DNA of 64,000 nucleotides from Glandiceps talaboti (GCF_964340395.1 NC_135555.1:1847501-1911500); one strand, 5' to 3'. Numbered from the stretch's first letter, positions 29,581 through 56,600 are shown. Translations and numbers: made by a program. Notes: a model not told the origin generated them from the letters alone.

Positions 29581-29591
29581 CTCTCTCTGTC

Positions 29592-29658
<67 letters not shown>

Positions 29659-29703
29659 CCTCCCCCCTATCTCTCTCACTGTCTCTCTCTCTCTCTCTCT
29701 CTG
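29581..29703. repeat. (CTGT)n-(CT)n microsatellite
   Basis: About 18 CTGT units pass into CT-rich sequence. The Ser/Val/Cys/Leu frame over it is repeat translation. Confidence 0.95.
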
Positions 29704-29998
29704 AGCATGTTTTTTGTTTATTGATACTATGTATTGTAACATTATTGTTTATTGAAAGTTGTATATTTTTTTGTCTCTTTATTCAGTGATGGAATCACAT
29801 TCATGTATAGTAATCATGTGTATATCATTCTCCATACTACTTCTCAAAATTGTAAGGTTTGGTGGATCGATAAAACCGTCCCCGGCATTAGCTCCATGCT
29901 TCTACATGTTCTTCGATAAAACACCCTCAAACTTAGCATCTTCCAACCACATGAGCACAAAACAGTTCTTTTCACGAAGCAGATAACGTTATGGTTGT

Positions 29999-30035
<37 letters not shown>

Positions 30036-30036
<1 letters not shown>

Positions 30037-30434
30037 CATATATCAGGACACCAGGACATTCACTTAAAGACAACGCCCTGAAAGCTACAATACTTTGTCT
30101 TGTACGCGGTTCGGATGTAGACTTAATTAAACAACTGGAGAGTCTATGGATTAATAGAGCCGGAACCCTACATCCCCATGGACTTAATGAATACGAACCA
30201 TCTGGAATACATAACTGACTTTGCATATTTTATCTTGCCGTTTATTTTCACACCTTTTATTACGTCACTTTTCACTTAACACTTTTCGTCGTTCGTATGA
30301 GTGCTGTTGGTTTTATTTTTTTAGTCATCCTTGTACTATAGCTTGATAAAGGTGTGCTAGACACACCGAAACGTCGCTATCAAGATTTCAACTTGGGATT
30401 GGAAGTAAGGACGACTTCGAACTTTCACTATGAT
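30036..30434 (+). mobile_element. Penelope-like element remnant: GIY-YIG end and hammerhead-like hairpin
   Basis: The plus strand encodes R-T-P-G-H-S-L-K-D-N-A-L-K ... L-E-S-L-W-I-N-R-A-G-T-L-H-P-H-G-L-N-E before a stop at 30218. I read this as the C-terminal end of a GIY-YIG endonuclease of the Penelope type. About 120 bp later a nested fold lies at 30342-30384: CTTGATA pairs with TATCAAG, and inside it GGTGTG pairs with CACACC, followed by GAAACG. This resembles a degenerate hammerhead ribozyme of such elements. (TA)n tracts flank both sides (30000-30034 and 30456-30531), so it may have inserted into a TA repeat. 5'-truncated and inactive. Confidence 0.5.
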
Positions 30435-30454
30435 CTATCCATCGAGTCACTTAT

Positions 30455-30455
<1 letters not shown>

Positions 30456-30531
<76 letters not shown>
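30456..30531. repeat. (TA)n microsatellite
   Basis: About 37 TA units directly after the Penelope-like remnant. A shorter (TA)n tract precedes the remnant at 30000-30034. Confidence 0.97.
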
Positions 30532-30535
<4 letters not shown>

Positions 30536-30581
30536 TCGAACAAAATGTATTTATCCTTATTATAATTTTGTGATGTTCATC

Positions 30582-30834
30582 AATAGGGAACTTGCAATCC
30601 AGACTGAGCATGCTCAAACGCAAAGGACTATGAGATTATCTGTGGTTATCATAATACCTAATCTAGAGCTCCCAATAAAAAAACCCTCCCACAATAGTCA
30701 GGGTGAACTATGAATTGATCATTTGTGGTTGCAAACAATGTAACGGTATTGTTTACAATACCAATTTATTAGTATTTATTATCACATTTCCCATGATGCA
30801 ACATTCAACATGGCAGGTTTGAAAGTTCCCTATT
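30582..30834. mobile_element. MITE-like element, ~253 bp
   Basis: The left end AATAGGGAACTTGCAATCC (30582-30600) matches the reverse complement of the right end (30816-30834), AATAGGGAACTTTCAAACC, at 17 of 19 positions. The interior is non-coding. No clear target-site duplication was found. Confidence 0.45.
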
Positions 30835-31094
30835 AGATTATGTGTCACTTTGTATATTCAACTACCCACTCAGACCTTGTGAGCTACCCACTCAGACATT
30901 TTGTTTGGTTGAGGTGAATGGTTGTTACAATCTTTATTCTAATTGTCTAGCGGAGCAATTCATCCAAAATAGGAAGAAGGAAATCAAAATGATACACAAC
31001 ATAAAAACAGCTTAAGAGTTATATGATATTCAGAATCTGGTAATTGTTTCCAGTGATAGAATTCTATTGGATTCTCCAGAGTTGTTCATCAATC

Positions 31095-42070
<10,976 letters not shown>

Positions 42071-42788
42071 TGTGACAGAAATGTTGTAACTTTGACGAAG
42101 TTTATTCCGTTGATTCGATGAACCAGTCGAGTTTATGAATCATCCTCGTCAGTAAGACGAAAGCGTTGTATCAATTTGATACTGAGCAGTTTGTTTTAGT
42201 ACCACTTTGAGAGTAGCTAGGGTTGCGACACCATAGGATGGGGTTAATATGCAAAAGAAACCCAACTGTATAGTGACGTAGGTTGTTACAGCGGCGTCTC
42301 AGATGTTGTGAATACCAGGCGTTGTCATTCAATTCTACATTGTTTTTCACACCGTAAGTAGTAAAAATTTATTCTTGTGTGTTTTACAAAATAAACTAGC
42401 AATATTTCAATCACAATATCACTGTTAGCTTCTATCAGACGAGGCTCAACGTTGCGATAATTTTCGTAAATAAACCATGCTGTGAGGAAACTATTATTCA
42501 ATTCTATTAAGAGGTGCACAGTGGTGGGTGTTGAGACACTGTATACGCCTTGTCAACTTGTCACACAGCGCTTCATTCTCTTCGGCTTTTAGGAAATGTT
42601 TTAGGAGACCTCCTACCAACTTTCCTGTAATAAAAAAACACGGAGCGAAGTACCTATGTTATTACAGCACTTTTGGGTGTTACTGGTTTAGAATCCCCCG
42701 GTTGTCAATTCATTTTAATATTTAGGAGACGTTTACTTTTTTAATGTTGTCCAAACCGTGCTTGAGATAGTGAGACGAAGGCAGCAAG
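42071..42788. promoter_or_regulatory. Bidirectional promoter region between GH9-B and the orphan CBM gene
   Basis: The two start codons face away from each other across 718 bp with no other gene between, so both promoters must lie here or overlap. No TATA box is obvious on either strand. Inferred from gene layout, not from a motif. Confidence 0.45.
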
Positions 42789-43776
<988 letters not shown>

Positions 43777-44455
43777 AATGGACCTAAGAATGGCATGCCG
43801 ATAGTATAACGTATCATACTCTGGACGTATACATCAGTGGTGGAAATAACTCTGACACTTTCAGTGATCATATTGCAAACCTTGTATTTCTCTTTAGTAC
43901 TTCAATTTCAAACCGCTGTACTTTTTGTCACAAATATCAATGATCAACTCATCATGTATTTTCATCAAGTTTAGGGGCGAGATAAATAGCTTAATGTAGG
44001 GTGAAAAGCTAAATTCTTATATAATTCAGTACAGGCCTCAGACCCCACCCCATCCAGCCCGCTTCTAACTAAATTGGCCAAAATTGAAAATTGCTTTTCA
44101 AAGCACACAATTTCAAATCAGTATGAGTGTGTAGTGCTAAAAATATAAAGCCAGTATGTAGTGAGCAAAGAATAGACTAAGTTCTTTTGTTATTTTAGTG
44201 TCATGCATTAATACTATAGCAAAAATTCACAAGAATTATTTGGGTTACAAATATCCATTAAAAGTGAAATCGATTTCGTAGGATGAGAACTAATATGGCT
44301 CACCCCCTCCCCCGCCCCCAAAAGTACTTTTTGTCACAAATATCAATTTAGTTTCTTATCCTACATTGGACTGTTGATCTCACCCCTTAATTAGAACCAT
44401 TAAAGACAACGATAGTAAATCTTGCAAAATGAATTTCATGATGTGGCCTTGTTCA
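43777..44455. other. Spacer 3' of the orphan CBM gene, with a 24-bp direct repeat
   Basis: GTACTTTTTGTCACAAATAT occurs at about 43918 and again at about 44323 with similar following bases. No coding feature recognised between. Confidence 0.5.
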
Positions 44456-44905
<450 letters not shown>

Positions 44906-44918
<13 letters not shown>

Positions 44919-46241
44919 CTATGCTTTTAAAGTCAGGTCAAATCAAATGGGTATACAGCTGACGCAAGAATTTTACAACATTTTCTGTCTTCTTTATGCT
45001 GATGACATTGTTCTGTTTGCAAACTCAGCTGGAAATTTACAGAAGCTTATTGATATATTATTTCAATTTTGCACTAAATGGCACATGGATATTAACTTAG
45101 AAAAAACCAAAGCAGTTATCTTCCGGAAATCACGAGGGCATAGATCACAATTTGAAAACTGGTATTTCGGGGAGCATTTCATACTATAAATACTTGGGTC
45201 TCCTTTTATCGTGCAGAAATTCGCCATTTCGAATTTAGCAGACCAGGCAAGTAAAGCTATGAAAATTATTTCTGTCGCATCGCATCGTATCGGCAATTTG
45301 CCAGTCAACTGTCATTTCAGGGTCTTCGATACCATGATACTACCAATTTTATGTTATGGCGTAGAGGTCTGGGGTCACCAATATTATGATGCCATCGAAA
45401 AGGTCCAAAGAAAGTGGTGTATAACTTTCCTTGGTGTCTCCTGTAATACTTCTAATGAAGCAGTTTTGGGCGAATGTGGCCGACTACCTGTGTACTTTCA
45501 TACTCTAAAGCGATGCATAGACAGGCAGCCAAAACAAGCTTACATGATGCTGTATAAACTAGACGCGTTAGGCAGACACACTTTGGCTACGTCCATAAAG
45601 AACACGCTATTTTCTTATGGCTTTGGTTATGTTTGGCTAGCCGAAAAGGTCGGCGACAAGCAAAAGTTTATAAATGAGTTTACCATTCGTGTGTCAGATA
45701 TCTGTAAACAACAATGGCGTACCAGTCTGTCTCAGAAACCAAAACTGCGCACATATATAACTTTCAAAAATATACTCGAACCAGAAAAATATCTAACTTT
45801 GAACTGCAACAGAACATGTATTCAGGCATTTGCCCGTTTTCGCTGCTCATCAACCTCATTGGCGATCGAGGAGGGAAGACATCATGATATTGACCCACAC
45901 CTCGGAGTCTGTAAGATATGTAACTCGAGTGAAGTAGAGGATGAATTTCATTTTCTCTTAGTGTGTTCACAATATGACGTTCTAAGGAATGAATACCTTC
46001 CACTCGAATACCAGTCAGAACCAACCATTATTAAATTTCAACGAATTATGAGGACTAGGGACTCAGATGTTCTGTACAAACTTTGTAAATTTATTCAATT
46101 GGCGTTTAAGAAGAGAGATTTTATTTTGATTTGCAACCGTGTGATGTAATATTATATCATTTTGTGCTGAAACGATAATTTGTATATGGGCCGGAGGCTT
46201 TTGAATACAATAAACTATATTATTATTATGTATGCATGTCT
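44906..46241 (+). mobile_element. 5'-truncated LINE with reverse transcriptase, flanked by 15-bp target-site duplications
   Basis: TATGTATGCATGTCT occurs at 44906-44920 and 46227-46241, bounding the insertion. The left part encodes the reverse transcriptase core [10 protein letters not shown] followed by [11 protein letters not shown]. One or two frameshifts near 45165-45211 break the frame. A second open frame (45211-46149) continues with I-L-P-I-L-C-Y-G-V-E-V-W, F-L-G-V-S, and ends with a C-K-I-C...H-F-L-L-V-C zinc-knuckle-like motif. The 3' end is AATACAATAAACTATATTAT. The N-terminal endonuclease and most of the RT are missing, so it is dead. The clade (CR1, I or Jockey group) was not determined. 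Confidence 0.88.
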
Positions 46242-48170
46242 TGGTGGAACGTTCGTACTAGCAAAGTGTTGGTGGAACGTTCGTACTTTTAAAGTTGTAG
46301 TGGAACGATACAAATTTCGGTAATTATTACAAATGTCGGTTGTACAGAGCGCCCAAAATGAATTTTTTTTTAAAAATCCATTCTTGCCTTACCTTTACTG
46401 TACACATTCTTACGTCACTCTCTATATAATGTACTTGGCAACATGTCTAAATTTCTGATCGATATATATTCAGCTATGTTTTAAAAGGCTCAGCAGGTGT
46501 TTTCAAAATAGGAAATGTCACTAATGGACTGGATCGGCAGTTGGTATTTATTAGATACAATAATAGTTTTAATATCGATTACAATACTGTAAAACGGTTA
46601 TTGTGTCACCCAATCAAATCCCGCGGCGTTTATGATTCCCTAGTATCCATCCACTTTTCTCTATAATTCTACAATTGGAGCGATGTGACGCAATCGGAAG
46701 GTTGTTATTGAAAGCATACACTACCATTCTTTACTTTGATAACTGTTATCAACCAATGTGGACTAAGATCTCAGGAAAGGCTACATCTTATACCCATGAT
46801 TGACACCAATAAAGAATCTCTCGGTGAAAGTAATACAAATCTATCCATTAACGTAAGCCTAGCGTCATGTCTAGCCTTACAAGTTTCATCATAATTCTTT
46901 CGAAACAGATGCCTGTGTATATGCTAGCATCATGACGAAAGTACCATGCCCTGCTTACAATCTCAGACTACTATTCGTTAGTGGTCTGAGTTACAATCAA
47001 CGGTCTGATAGGATCGTGCAGATGAACAGATATAGTGCAGCATAGCATCGTAATACTTGACCAAATGGACATATACTATAATTAGTTTTGTCGTAAACCC
47101 GGCGTGTAGTGGTTCTCGCCATCATATAGCACACATCATGACATATACTAATACATGGTACTATACCAAAGTACGGAATGTGATGTCTTCAAAACCTTAA
47201 ATTATCAATTCTGTAATACTGCTTTGATTTGGCATGCAGTCACCATATATATCATCATACTCCTATTATGAAGAGGGTGGGCGAGGGGTTATTTTCGTAC
47301 TTCGTAATCGGGCCACTCCCATTTTCATAAATTTGAAGCCAGTGAAGTTTGAAGAGAATGGGAGTGGTGTGATTTGATTTCTTTGTCCTGGTAATTATAA
47401 ACCGTACACTGACAGATGCATTTTGGACACACGAGTTTCCTTAGATAAGTGAGGTGTAAAGAGAGTACTGCTGTAGTCAAGTCTAGACGTGACGGTTTAT
47501 TGCAAAGGATTATGTATGGATTTATGCTAAGCAATGCAGTAGTTCACTAGTTGCTTCTAAGATGGTAGACTGTCATTTCTATTCAAATTTCAGTAATTGT
47601 ACATTGTATTAATGTTGTACAGCTCAGCATGGATTAATGGGAACTCGTCTAACCCTGAGCTTTGCTTCACCGTTTCAAAGCTGACCACTTAGGTATCCGT
47701 TCCGAATATATACGTGCACACTGGTTCGATACTGAGTGGTATGGGAGAGGGGGGACACCCGTAACCCGTACCCACCCCACTCGGTGGCCCCGCTTCGAAC
47801 TCCTCGTTGTGGTAGAGTCCACTTAGTTGTATTGGTTTACCTAGGCCTGTAATTTTTAAAATTGGCTATATAAAAAATATATTCAAGAGACGATCGCTCA
47901 AAATATTATCAGTTATGTGAATGTAGCGAGACACTGACTATTGATTCCACCATCCCCATGTTTATTATGAGTATTCATAAACTCCTACAACGATGAAATT
48001 AAATTGCCCTTTTATACTTTTCTGTTATGGAAACTCGAATCTATCTTCGTAATCCATAAATTATGTTTTTCATCGTAAATGTAAAAAGTAAAGTTTTATC
48101 ATCGTAATTTGTAATTGAGACTAAGCCTTATTTTTCTGTAAATTGTACTGAGTATTATATTACCCCCTTG
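46242..48170. other. Unassigned spacer
   Basis: A short imperfect repeat of about 28 bp (TTGGTGGAACGTTCGTACT) occurs about three times at 46240-46320. The rest shows no recognisable gene or element. An open frame at 47325-47534 on the minus strand is not supported by similarity or splice signals. Confidence 0.4.
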
Positions 48171-48350
48171 CCTACCCTCACCAAACAGTGCGATGAAAAG
48201 TCTGAATATTCCGTTTGTGCGAAAAAGCTATCTTTGGCATTGGGTAAATGATGTGAGTGCCTGTTTGTCTGGTGCCCTTATGTCCACAGTTCAGTATACC
48301 AACAAATTTCCGAATTTATTTGGACGAATAAAGTTTATTATTATTACTAT
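48170..48350 (+). mobile_element. Possible LINE 3' end
   Basis: The segment ends in TTTGGACGAATAAAGTTTAT followed by TATTATTA, closely resembling the 3' tails of the LINEs at 4.5 and 46.2 kb. No coding sequence remains, so support is weak. Confidence 0.3.
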
Positions 48351-48584
48351 TCACATATCTGGAGTATTACTTACCCAGGTTTATTTTAATATGTGGACGA
48401 TGTACATATTAACCATTCCAAATATTTAGTACTTTAAATTCTAAACTCCAAAATGTATGATGCAGTGCACTCATGACACACGTTTATTACTAAAATGCGA
48501 TGCCACGAGTTGTGACATACTAGATTATATCCTACTTCGTAAAAAGTTTTATATATGATTGTTACACGTATTGTAAGAGCGAGC

Positions 48585-49400
<816 letters not shown>

Positions 49401-49406
49401 AATTGC

Positions 49407-49414
49407 TATATAAG
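49407..49414 (+). promoter_or_regulatory. Candidate TATA box of LDLa gene 1
   Basis: TATATAAG lies 142 bp upstream of the ATG at 49556, giving room for a 5' UTR of roughly 110 nt. Placed by motif and position only. Confidence 0.35.
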
Positions 49415-49555
49415 TTGTATGAATGTGTTTTGTTTTTTAAGCATATCTGCAGGTAATTGTAACTAACACAATATTTCGTTCTTTGATAAATGCCCGTGCT
49501 GTGAAAATTGTTCTAATTGGTACTTTGACATAGAGTGGTTACGGAGCACTTCAAG

Positions 49556-52500
49556 ATGCTACGATTGTCTTCTCTCACGTACTTAACCGTGTGCTACGTC
49601 CTTGTTCAGTCTCTTTCTCAGCAGGTGAAGATAGACCGACGCCCGAGATCAATGAACATAAACAATCGGCTATTGAGAAATTCTCTTCAGCAAAATCCTG
49701 TTGAGGCAATCAGAAGGTTGCCGTCAAAGCAGAATTTGGGACCAAAACCTTTGGTGGCACCATTTCTCTCTCATGATCCACGAGTGAGTTGTATTTTTTT
49801 GCAAATTAAAATTGTAAATCTTTCTTAAATTTAAGGCATAAAAATTCAAGTTTTCTGTATAAATATTGGTTTCACCCTACCTTTAATGGAACTTGTATCT
49901 TATGAAAACAATTAATAAAAGAAATACGTGTATTCATGATACAAATGTGTTTTTATTTCTACAGTCACTGTTAAAAATAACGGGAGCAGTTCAACTGAAA
50001 GCTTACCCTGAAAATCTTCACACACACCAAGGTACGTAAAGTAAAAAATCGGATGTGTTCGCTTGAAATCATTTCACCAACAAACACTTAAAATACAGCT
50101 GTGTATATGTGTATGGTGACCACTACATGCTTGTAATCTCAGCAGGTTTCTGAACGAATTGTGTTTGCACAGATTTCTGAACGAATTGTGTTTGCACAGA
50201 TTTCTGAACGAATTGTGTTTGCACAGAGTTCTCAACGAAGAGTGCTGTGTTATAATTCTTTCAAGTAACTTTCTTTAAAGATTACAATTAATTAGATTCT
50301 CCAATAATTATCTCTATGATTCATATTTCATTCCATGAATACATTAATGTTATGATGTATAATCAGGTCATTTAGAATCTGCAAGTTTAATTATGTATGG
50401 ATGAACAGCACTGATTGAACAGATACAAACAAACACCTTTTATGTGTTCTTTATTTGCTTCTTTGCACCCGATGTTAACATTTCGAACAATTTTGAATTA
50501 TAAGTATGTTTTCCCATTTTACTTTCTCACTACAGTCATGTCGGTTGGTAGAGATAACATCGAATGTTGGGATTGGTCTTTCATTCCACTCATCATGAAA
50601 TGTGATGGCCTAGAAGACTGCCCTCTTGGAGAAGATGAATTTCTTTGTAACCCATGGCAACAGTGTGGTAATGGAGAAGCTCGATGCAATGATGGAAATT
50701 GCATTCCTTATCAAAATGTTTGTAATGGGTGGAGTGACTGTTATGATGGCGATGACGAACTTGGGTGCGCTGGTACTTTTTGTGGAGATGATGAGTATTA
50801 CTGTCCAGATGGTTCCTGTATTCCTTCTTCCTTTAAGTGTGATGGTGTTCCTGATTGCCTTCTTGGTAAAGACGAATGTAACTGTGAAGATGAGGTGGTG
50901 GTCAATGACCCATGTTTAGATGGAAGCTGTTCTTCAGGCAGTGGCAGTGTTTCTTATGACACCACTTGTGAAGATGATAATTGTCAAACAGACTCACCTA
51001 GCAGTTCAGGATCCTCTGAGGAAGATTTATGTGACGATGGCATGTACAGATGTGGTGAGGGAGGGTGCCTGCCAAATGAATGGTTGTGCGATGGTATGCG
51101 AGACTGTGCTGATGGGGAAGACGAAATAGATTGCGTCTGCACTGATGACCAATATGCCTGTCCTAGTGGTGGTTGCATACTTCTGTTGTATGTTTGTGAT
51201 GATCTTCGAGACTGTCATGAAAATGAAGATGAAGAAAACTGCAATATTTTGGTATGTGATGAAGACGAGTACAAATGTGAAGTCTCTGAGCTTTGTATTC
51301 CCCATGATTATGTTTGCGACGGAAGTTGGGATTGCTACTATGGTGAAGATGAAACAGAAGTTGATTGCAAACCACAGACATGTAATGATGATGAATTCAC
51401 GTGTGAGCCTGGGTGGTGCATCAAATCTAGCTCCGTCTGTGATGAATGGCAAGATTGTCCTGAAGGAGAAGACGAGAAAGGATGTCCCTGCGCCACAGAT
51501 GAGGTATCTTGTTCAGATGGGTCCTGCATTTCAAGTGTTTCCGTTTGTGATTTTAGGATTGACTGTCTAGATGGTGGAGATGAGGATAACTGTGATGACA
51601 AAGCCTGCCAACCTGATGCCTTCACTTGTAATAATGGTAAATGTATTGCTGAAGAATTGGTTTGCAACACTGTATATGACTGCACCGACAAATCAGATGA
51701 AGAAAACTGCACACCTAACCCAGAACCTGTATTGGAGTGTGATGATGTAAACTTGGAATTCAAGTGTATGACCGGTGGTATATGCTTACCTAGGGCTAGT
51801 ATTTGTGATGGGCATGAAGATTGCCAAGGTGGAGAAGACGAACAAAGATGTGGATATACCACGTGTTTTAGTTCCGAGTTCCGTTGTCCAAGTGGTAGAT
51901 GTATACCCTCTGACTGGTTGTGTGATGGTAAAGATGACTGTGTACAGGGGGAAGATGAGATAGTCTGTCAGAAATGCCCAGCTGATCATTTTGAGTGTGG
52001 TGAAGTCTGTATTCCTCCCAATTCAGTTTGTAATGGCATTGTTCAATGCCCAAATGGCGAGGATGAAAAGGACTGCGAGCAACAACAATGTAGTGATGAA
52101 GAGATTGCATGTGCTGATGGCAAGATGTGCATTTCAGAAGCTGAAAAATGTAATGGAATTGCCGATTGTTTTGATTGGTCAGATGAAATAAACTGTTGTG
52201 AATTTTCTTGTTCTGATGGTTTCTGTATTCCTTCATACTGGGTTTGTGATGGGGTTGACGACTGCTATGATGGGCTAGATGAAAATGGACCAGATTGTTC
52301 TTTATTTTCATCGTCGTATGAAACAGGGTGCGAAGGATTTGTTTGTGAAGATGGAAAGTGCCTAGTTCCAGCATGGGAATGTGATTCCATTTTTGACTGC
52401 GATAATGGAGAGGATGAAATATTTTGTACATGCTCCGATGACGAGTTTACCTGTCCTGGTGGTGGTTGTATACCCCTTTTCTGGACCTGTGACGGAGTTA

Positions 52501-53036
52501 TGGACTGCCCTAACAATGAAGATGAGATGTTACCAGCATGTTCTTGCAATGAAGGTGAAGAACGCTGTGATGATGGATCCTGCATCGAGGTACACGAAAT
52601 CTGTGATGGTCAGTTTAACTGTCCTGATGGGGAGGATGAGGCGGAATGCTGGACAGAAGATGACTTTAGATGTGCCGATGGTCAATACATAAAAGAAGGC
52701 AAGGTTTGCGATGGTTTTCATGACTGTATTAATGGTGATGATGAGTTAGAATGTGCTTGCCAACCCGACCAGTTCAAGTGTGGTGATGGTACATGCATTG
52801 CTGGGGACTTAAAATGTGATGGAAAAGAGGAATGCCTGGATGGCGAGGATGAAGATGATGATACATGTAAAGAAGAAGATGAAGAAAACGAAGATAAAAT
52901 TCACTTGATACAACTCAGGAGTCTGGTTGATCTAACAGCAGAAAAGAAGACTTTCATCTCGTCCTCTAAGGGAAAGAACGTTGCCATAGAGCAGAGAAAT
53001 TTAAAGAGTTTGGCATCAGGAACCTCAAGAGAATGA
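49556..53036 (+). CDS. Secreted protein of ~19 LDL-receptor class A modules, 931 aa (LDLa gene 1)
   Basis: Predicted secreted calcium-dependent ligand-binding protein; its partner is unknown. Exons: 49556-49783, 49965-50031 and 50536-53036, phases 0 and 1, sum 2796 nt. The ATG has A at -3 and is followed by a signal peptide (SSLTYLTVCYVLVQSLS). About 75 basic residues without modules follow. All LDLa modules sit in exon 3, residues ~103-876, with the pattern CDGxxDCxxGxDExxC that ligates calcium. A Ser/Gly-rich linker separates modules 3 and 4. The first module lacks Cys1 and Cys3. Module 18 (near 52660-52755) also lacks both. The tail is acidic then basic (KEEDEENEDK...), with no membrane helix and no EGF, beta-propeller or protease domain. 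This separates it from LDL receptors, LRPs and transmembrane serine proteases. A paralogue lies 7.5 kb downstream. Confidence 0.9.
50144..50230. repeat. 27-bp tandem repeat, ~3 copies, in LDLa gene 1 intron 2
   Basis: TTTCTGAACGAATTGTGTTT plus GCACAG repeats three times; the last copy is diverged. Confidence 0.85.
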
Positions 53037-53493
<457 letters not shown>

Positions 53494-53674
53494 GTCAACT
53501 AGAGAAATCAGAACATCACCATTAACTATTATTAAAATAAATGCATATATAGAGTTTGGATAACAACATGACTACGATAGACACTTCACACGTATAAGAA
53601 AAAGACGCTAACAAAACGCATCATGCAGTAACACACAAATAAAAACCACGTACAAGTGTTACAAATACAACGAT

Positions 53675-56600
53675 GGATGGTAGTCTTGGAACATAGCATA
53701 CACCTAACTCAATGGTAGTCTTGGTACATAGCATACACATATCTCAATGTTAGTTTACATAACATACACCTATCTAAATGGCAGTCTACATAACATACAC
53801 CTATCTCAATGGTAGTCTTGGTACATAGCATACACCTATCTGAATGGTAGTCTACATAACATGCACCTATCTCAATGGCTGTCTTGGTACATAACAGACA
53901 CCTATCTGAATGGTAGTCTACATAACATACACCTATCTCAATGGTAGTCTACATAACATACACCTATCTGAATGGTAGTCTTGGTACATAACATACACCT
54001 ATCTGAATGGTAGTCCTGGTACATAACGTACACCTTTCTCAATGGTAGCCCTGGTACATAACATACACCTATCTCAATGGTAGTCTACATAACATACACC
54101 TATCTCAATGGTAGTCTTGGTACATAACATACACCTATCTGAATGGTAGTCTTGGTACATAACATACACCTATCTCAATGGTAGTCTTGGTACATAACAT
54201 ACACCTATCTGAATGGTAGTCTTGGTACATAACATACACCTATCTCAATGGTAGTCTACATAACATACACCTATCTCAATGGTAGTCTACATAACATACA
54301 CCTATCTGAATGGTAGTCTTGGTACATAACATACACCTATCTCAATGGTAGTCTTGGTACATAACATACACCTATCTGAATGGTAGTCTTGGTACATAAC
54401 ATACACCTATCTCAATGGTAGTCTTGGTACATAACATACACCTATCTGAATGGTAGTCTTGGTACATAACATACACCTATCTCAATGGTAGTCTACATAA
54501 CATACACCTATCTCAATGGTAGTCTACATAACATACACCTATCTGAATGGTAGTCTTGGTACATAACATACACCTATCTGAATGGTAGTCTTGGTACATA
54601 ACATACACCTATCTCAATGGTAGTCTACATAACATACACCTATCTGAATGGTAGTCTTGGTACATAACAGACACCTATCTGAATGGTAGTCTACATAACA
54701 TATACCTATCTGAATGGTAGTCTTGGTACATAACATACACCTATCTCAATGGTAGTCTACATAACATACACCTATCTGAATGGTAGTCTACATAGCATAC
54801 ACCTATCTGAATGGTAGTCTTGGTACATAACATACACCTATCTGAATGGTAGTCTACATAACATACACCTATCTGAATGGTAGTCTTGGTACATAACATA
54901 CACCCATCTGAATGGTAGTCATGGTACATAACATACACCTATCTGAATGGTAGTCTACATAACATACACCTATCTGAATGGTAGTCTTGGTACATAACAT
55001 ACACCTATCTGAATGGTAGTCTTGGTACATAACATACACCTATCTGAATGGTAGTCTACATAACATACACCTATCTGAATGGTAGTCTACATAACATACA
55101 CCTATCTCAATGGTAGTCTTGGTACATAACATACACCTATCTGAATGGTAGTCTTGGTACATAACATACACCTTTCTCAATGGTAGTCTTGGTACATAAC
55201 ATACACCTATCTGAATGGTAGTCTTGGTACATAACGTACACCTTTCTGAATGGTAGTCCTGGTACATAACGTACACCTATCTGAATGGTAGTCTTGGTAC
55301 ATAGCATACACCTATCTGAATGGTAGTCTTGGTACATAACATACACCTATCTCAATGGTAGTCCTGGTACATAACGTACACCTATCTGAATGGTAGTCTT
55401 GGTACATAACGTACACCTTTCTGAATGGTAGTCTTGGTACATAACATACACCTATCTGAATGGTAGTCCTGGTACATAACGTACACCTATCTGAATGGTA
55501 GTCCTGGTACATAACGTACACCTATCTGAATGGTAGTCTTGGTACATAACGTACACCTTTCTGAATGGTAGTCTTGGTACATAACATACACCTATCTGAA
55601 TGGTAGTCCTGGTACATAACGTACACCTATCTGAATGGTAGTCTTGGTACATAACATACACCTATCTGAATGGTAGTCCTGGTACATAGCGTACACCTAT
55701 CTGAATGGTAGTCCTGGTACATAACGTACACCTATCTGAATGGTAGTCTTGGTACATAACATACACCTATCTGAATGGTAGTCCTGGTACATAACATACA
55801 CCCATCTGAATGGTAGTCTTGGTACATAACATACACCTATCTGAATGGTAGTCTTGGTACATAGCATACACCTATCTGAATGGTAGTCTACATAACATAC
55901 ACCTATCTGAATGGTAGTCTTGGTACATAACATACACCTATCTGAATGGTAGTCTTGGTACATAACATACACCTATCTGAATGGTAGTCTTGGTACATAA
56001 CATACACCTATCTGAATGGTAGTCTACATAACATACACCTATCTGAATGGTAGTCTACATAACATACACCTATCTGAATGGTAGTCTTGGTACATAACGT
56101 ACACCTTTCTGAATGGTAGTCCTGGTACATAACGTACACCTATCTGAATGGTAGTCCTGGTACATAACATACACCTATCTCAATGGTAGTCCTGGTACAT
56201 AACGTACACCTTTCTCAATGGTAGTCTTGGTACATAACATATACCTATCTGAATGGTAGTCTTGGTACATAGCATACACCTATCTGAATGGTAGTCCTGG
56301 TACATAACGTACACCTATCTGAATGGTAGTCTACATAACATACACCTATCTCAATGGTAGTCTACATAACATACACCTATCTCAATGGTAGTCTACATAA
56401 CATACACCTATCTGAATGGTAGTCTTGGTACATAACATACACCCATCTGAATGGTAGTCTACATAACATACACCTATCTCAATGGTAGTCTACATAACAT
56501 ACACCTATCTCAATGGTAGTCTACATAACATACACCTATCTCAATGGTAGTCTACATAACATACACCTATCTGAATGGTAGTCTTGGTACATAACATACA

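Noticed and set aside
51027-52721. Several antisense and out-of-frame open frames over LDLa exon 3
   Set aside because: They are shadows of the repetitive GAT/TGT-rich coding sequence, without their own start context or domains.
54741-55972. Minus-strand open frames with repeated YHSDRCMLCTKTTIQ motif
   Set aside because: They arise from the 35/31-bp minisatellite, whose units are not multiples of three. Frames start and stop wherever a 31-bp unit or variant falls, with no splice or start context.
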